Below are positions 4,916 to 5,210 of a stretch of DNA of 5,210 nt, in pieces (the first letter of the stretch is position 1; the number at the start of each line of letters is the position of its first letter). The translations under genes were made by a program, and so were the position numbers. The notes under the pieces are model-generated. The model was not told the DNA's origin. It did no database searches and saw only the letters and a program-made list of their open reading frames with translations. Source of the stretch: Chthoniobacterales bacterium (GTDB lineage: Bacteria > Verrucomicrobiota > Verrucomicrobiae > Chthoniobacterales > UBA10450); the NCBI GenBank assembly GCA_003244125.1, contig QHBL01000133.1, forward strand, positions 1-5,210, given 5' to 3'.

Positions 4916-5210
4916 TGGCAATTAATCGTAGGATGGTGCGGCAGCGCATCCACCGGCGCATTCGAAAGAAGGTGAACGGCACGGCCGAGCGTCCGCGGCT
5001 CACAGTTCATTTTTCGGGACGACACGTTTATGCGCAGGCGATTGATGATGATGCCGGCAAGACTCTCGTGGCGGCGTCGACGCTACAAAAAGAGCGTGCC
5101 GGAAAAGCCTCGGCCAATCGCGAGACGGCGGAGCGGATCGGCAAGTCGATCGCGGAGAAGCTGCGCGAGAAGAATATTCAAAGCGTCGTGTTCGATCGCG
5201 GCGGTTACAT
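4915..5210 (+). CDS. rplR: Large-subunit ribosomal protein L18 (3' end cut by the window)
   Basis: L18 binds 5S rRNA together with L5 in the central protuberance. The ATG at 4915 overlaps the rplF stop as TAATG, typical of translational coupling; purine-rich GGAAGGA at 4894-4900 lies 14 nt upstream and may assist. The translation opens MAINRRMVRQRIHRRIRKKV and then shows the L18 core: ERPRLTVHFSGRHVYAQAIDD at about 25-45, LVAAST at 51-56, and SVVFDRGGY at the window edge. About 98 codons are present; L18 is usually ~120 residues, so roughly 20 are missing, including the end of the 5S-binding domain. Confidence 0.95.
   Translation, partial: MAINRRMVRQRIHRRIRKKVNGTAERPRLTVHFSGRHVYAQAIDDDAGKTLVAASTLQKERAGKASANRETAERIGKSIAEKLREKNIQSVVFDRGGY

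Overview
The window is a stretch of the bacterial S10-spc ribosomal protein supercluster, read entirely on the + strand. Ten complete genes and one truncated gene appear in the order rplV (L22), rpsC (S3), rplP (L16), rpmC (L29), rpsQ (S17), rplN (L14), rplX (L24), rplE (L5), rpsH (S8), rplF (L6) and the first ~98 codons of rplR (L18). All were identified from conserved family signatures read in the translations. The first 84 bases may hold the 3' end of another gene that I could not identify; it does not read like the expected rpsS (S19).

The organism is probably a GC-rich soil or freshwater bacterium of the Verrucomicrobiota (Chthoniobacter/Udaeobacter-like). This is inferred from the style of the L22 N-terminus and from the intergenic repeats: CCTGAGCGAAGCG-type elements and tandem GCGAGACGCC hairpins. 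Similar repeats also occur in Acidobacteria and other soil phyla, so the phylum call is moderate at best.

Layout: 1-158 holds the possible upstream gene end and a palindrome before rplV. From 159 to 1816 are rplV, rpsC and rplP, with a 43-nt repeat filling the rplV-rpsC gap. From 1817 to 1972 is the largest gap, mostly a 108-bp element with imperfect inverted ends. From 1973 to 2873 are the tightly packed rpmC, rpsQ and rplN (2-nt gaps). From 2874 to 2946 is a double-hairpin repeat before rplX. From 3238 to 3322 is another repeat plus a tRNA-like patch before rplE. From 3896 to 3944 is a short gap where rpsN (S14) often lies but does not here. From 3945 to 5210 are rpsH, rplF and rplR, the last two overlapping by one base.

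The genes act together as ribosome components: L22, L16, L29, L14, L24, L5, L6 and L18 in the large subunit; S3, S17 and S8 in the small subunit. The unusual aspect is not the proteins but the junctions. Several gaps in this normally compact operon contain dispersed-type repeats, and at two of them (rpsC and rplX) the repeat appears to have taken over or disturbed the ribosome binding region. I see no new enzymatic, defence or mobile system here.
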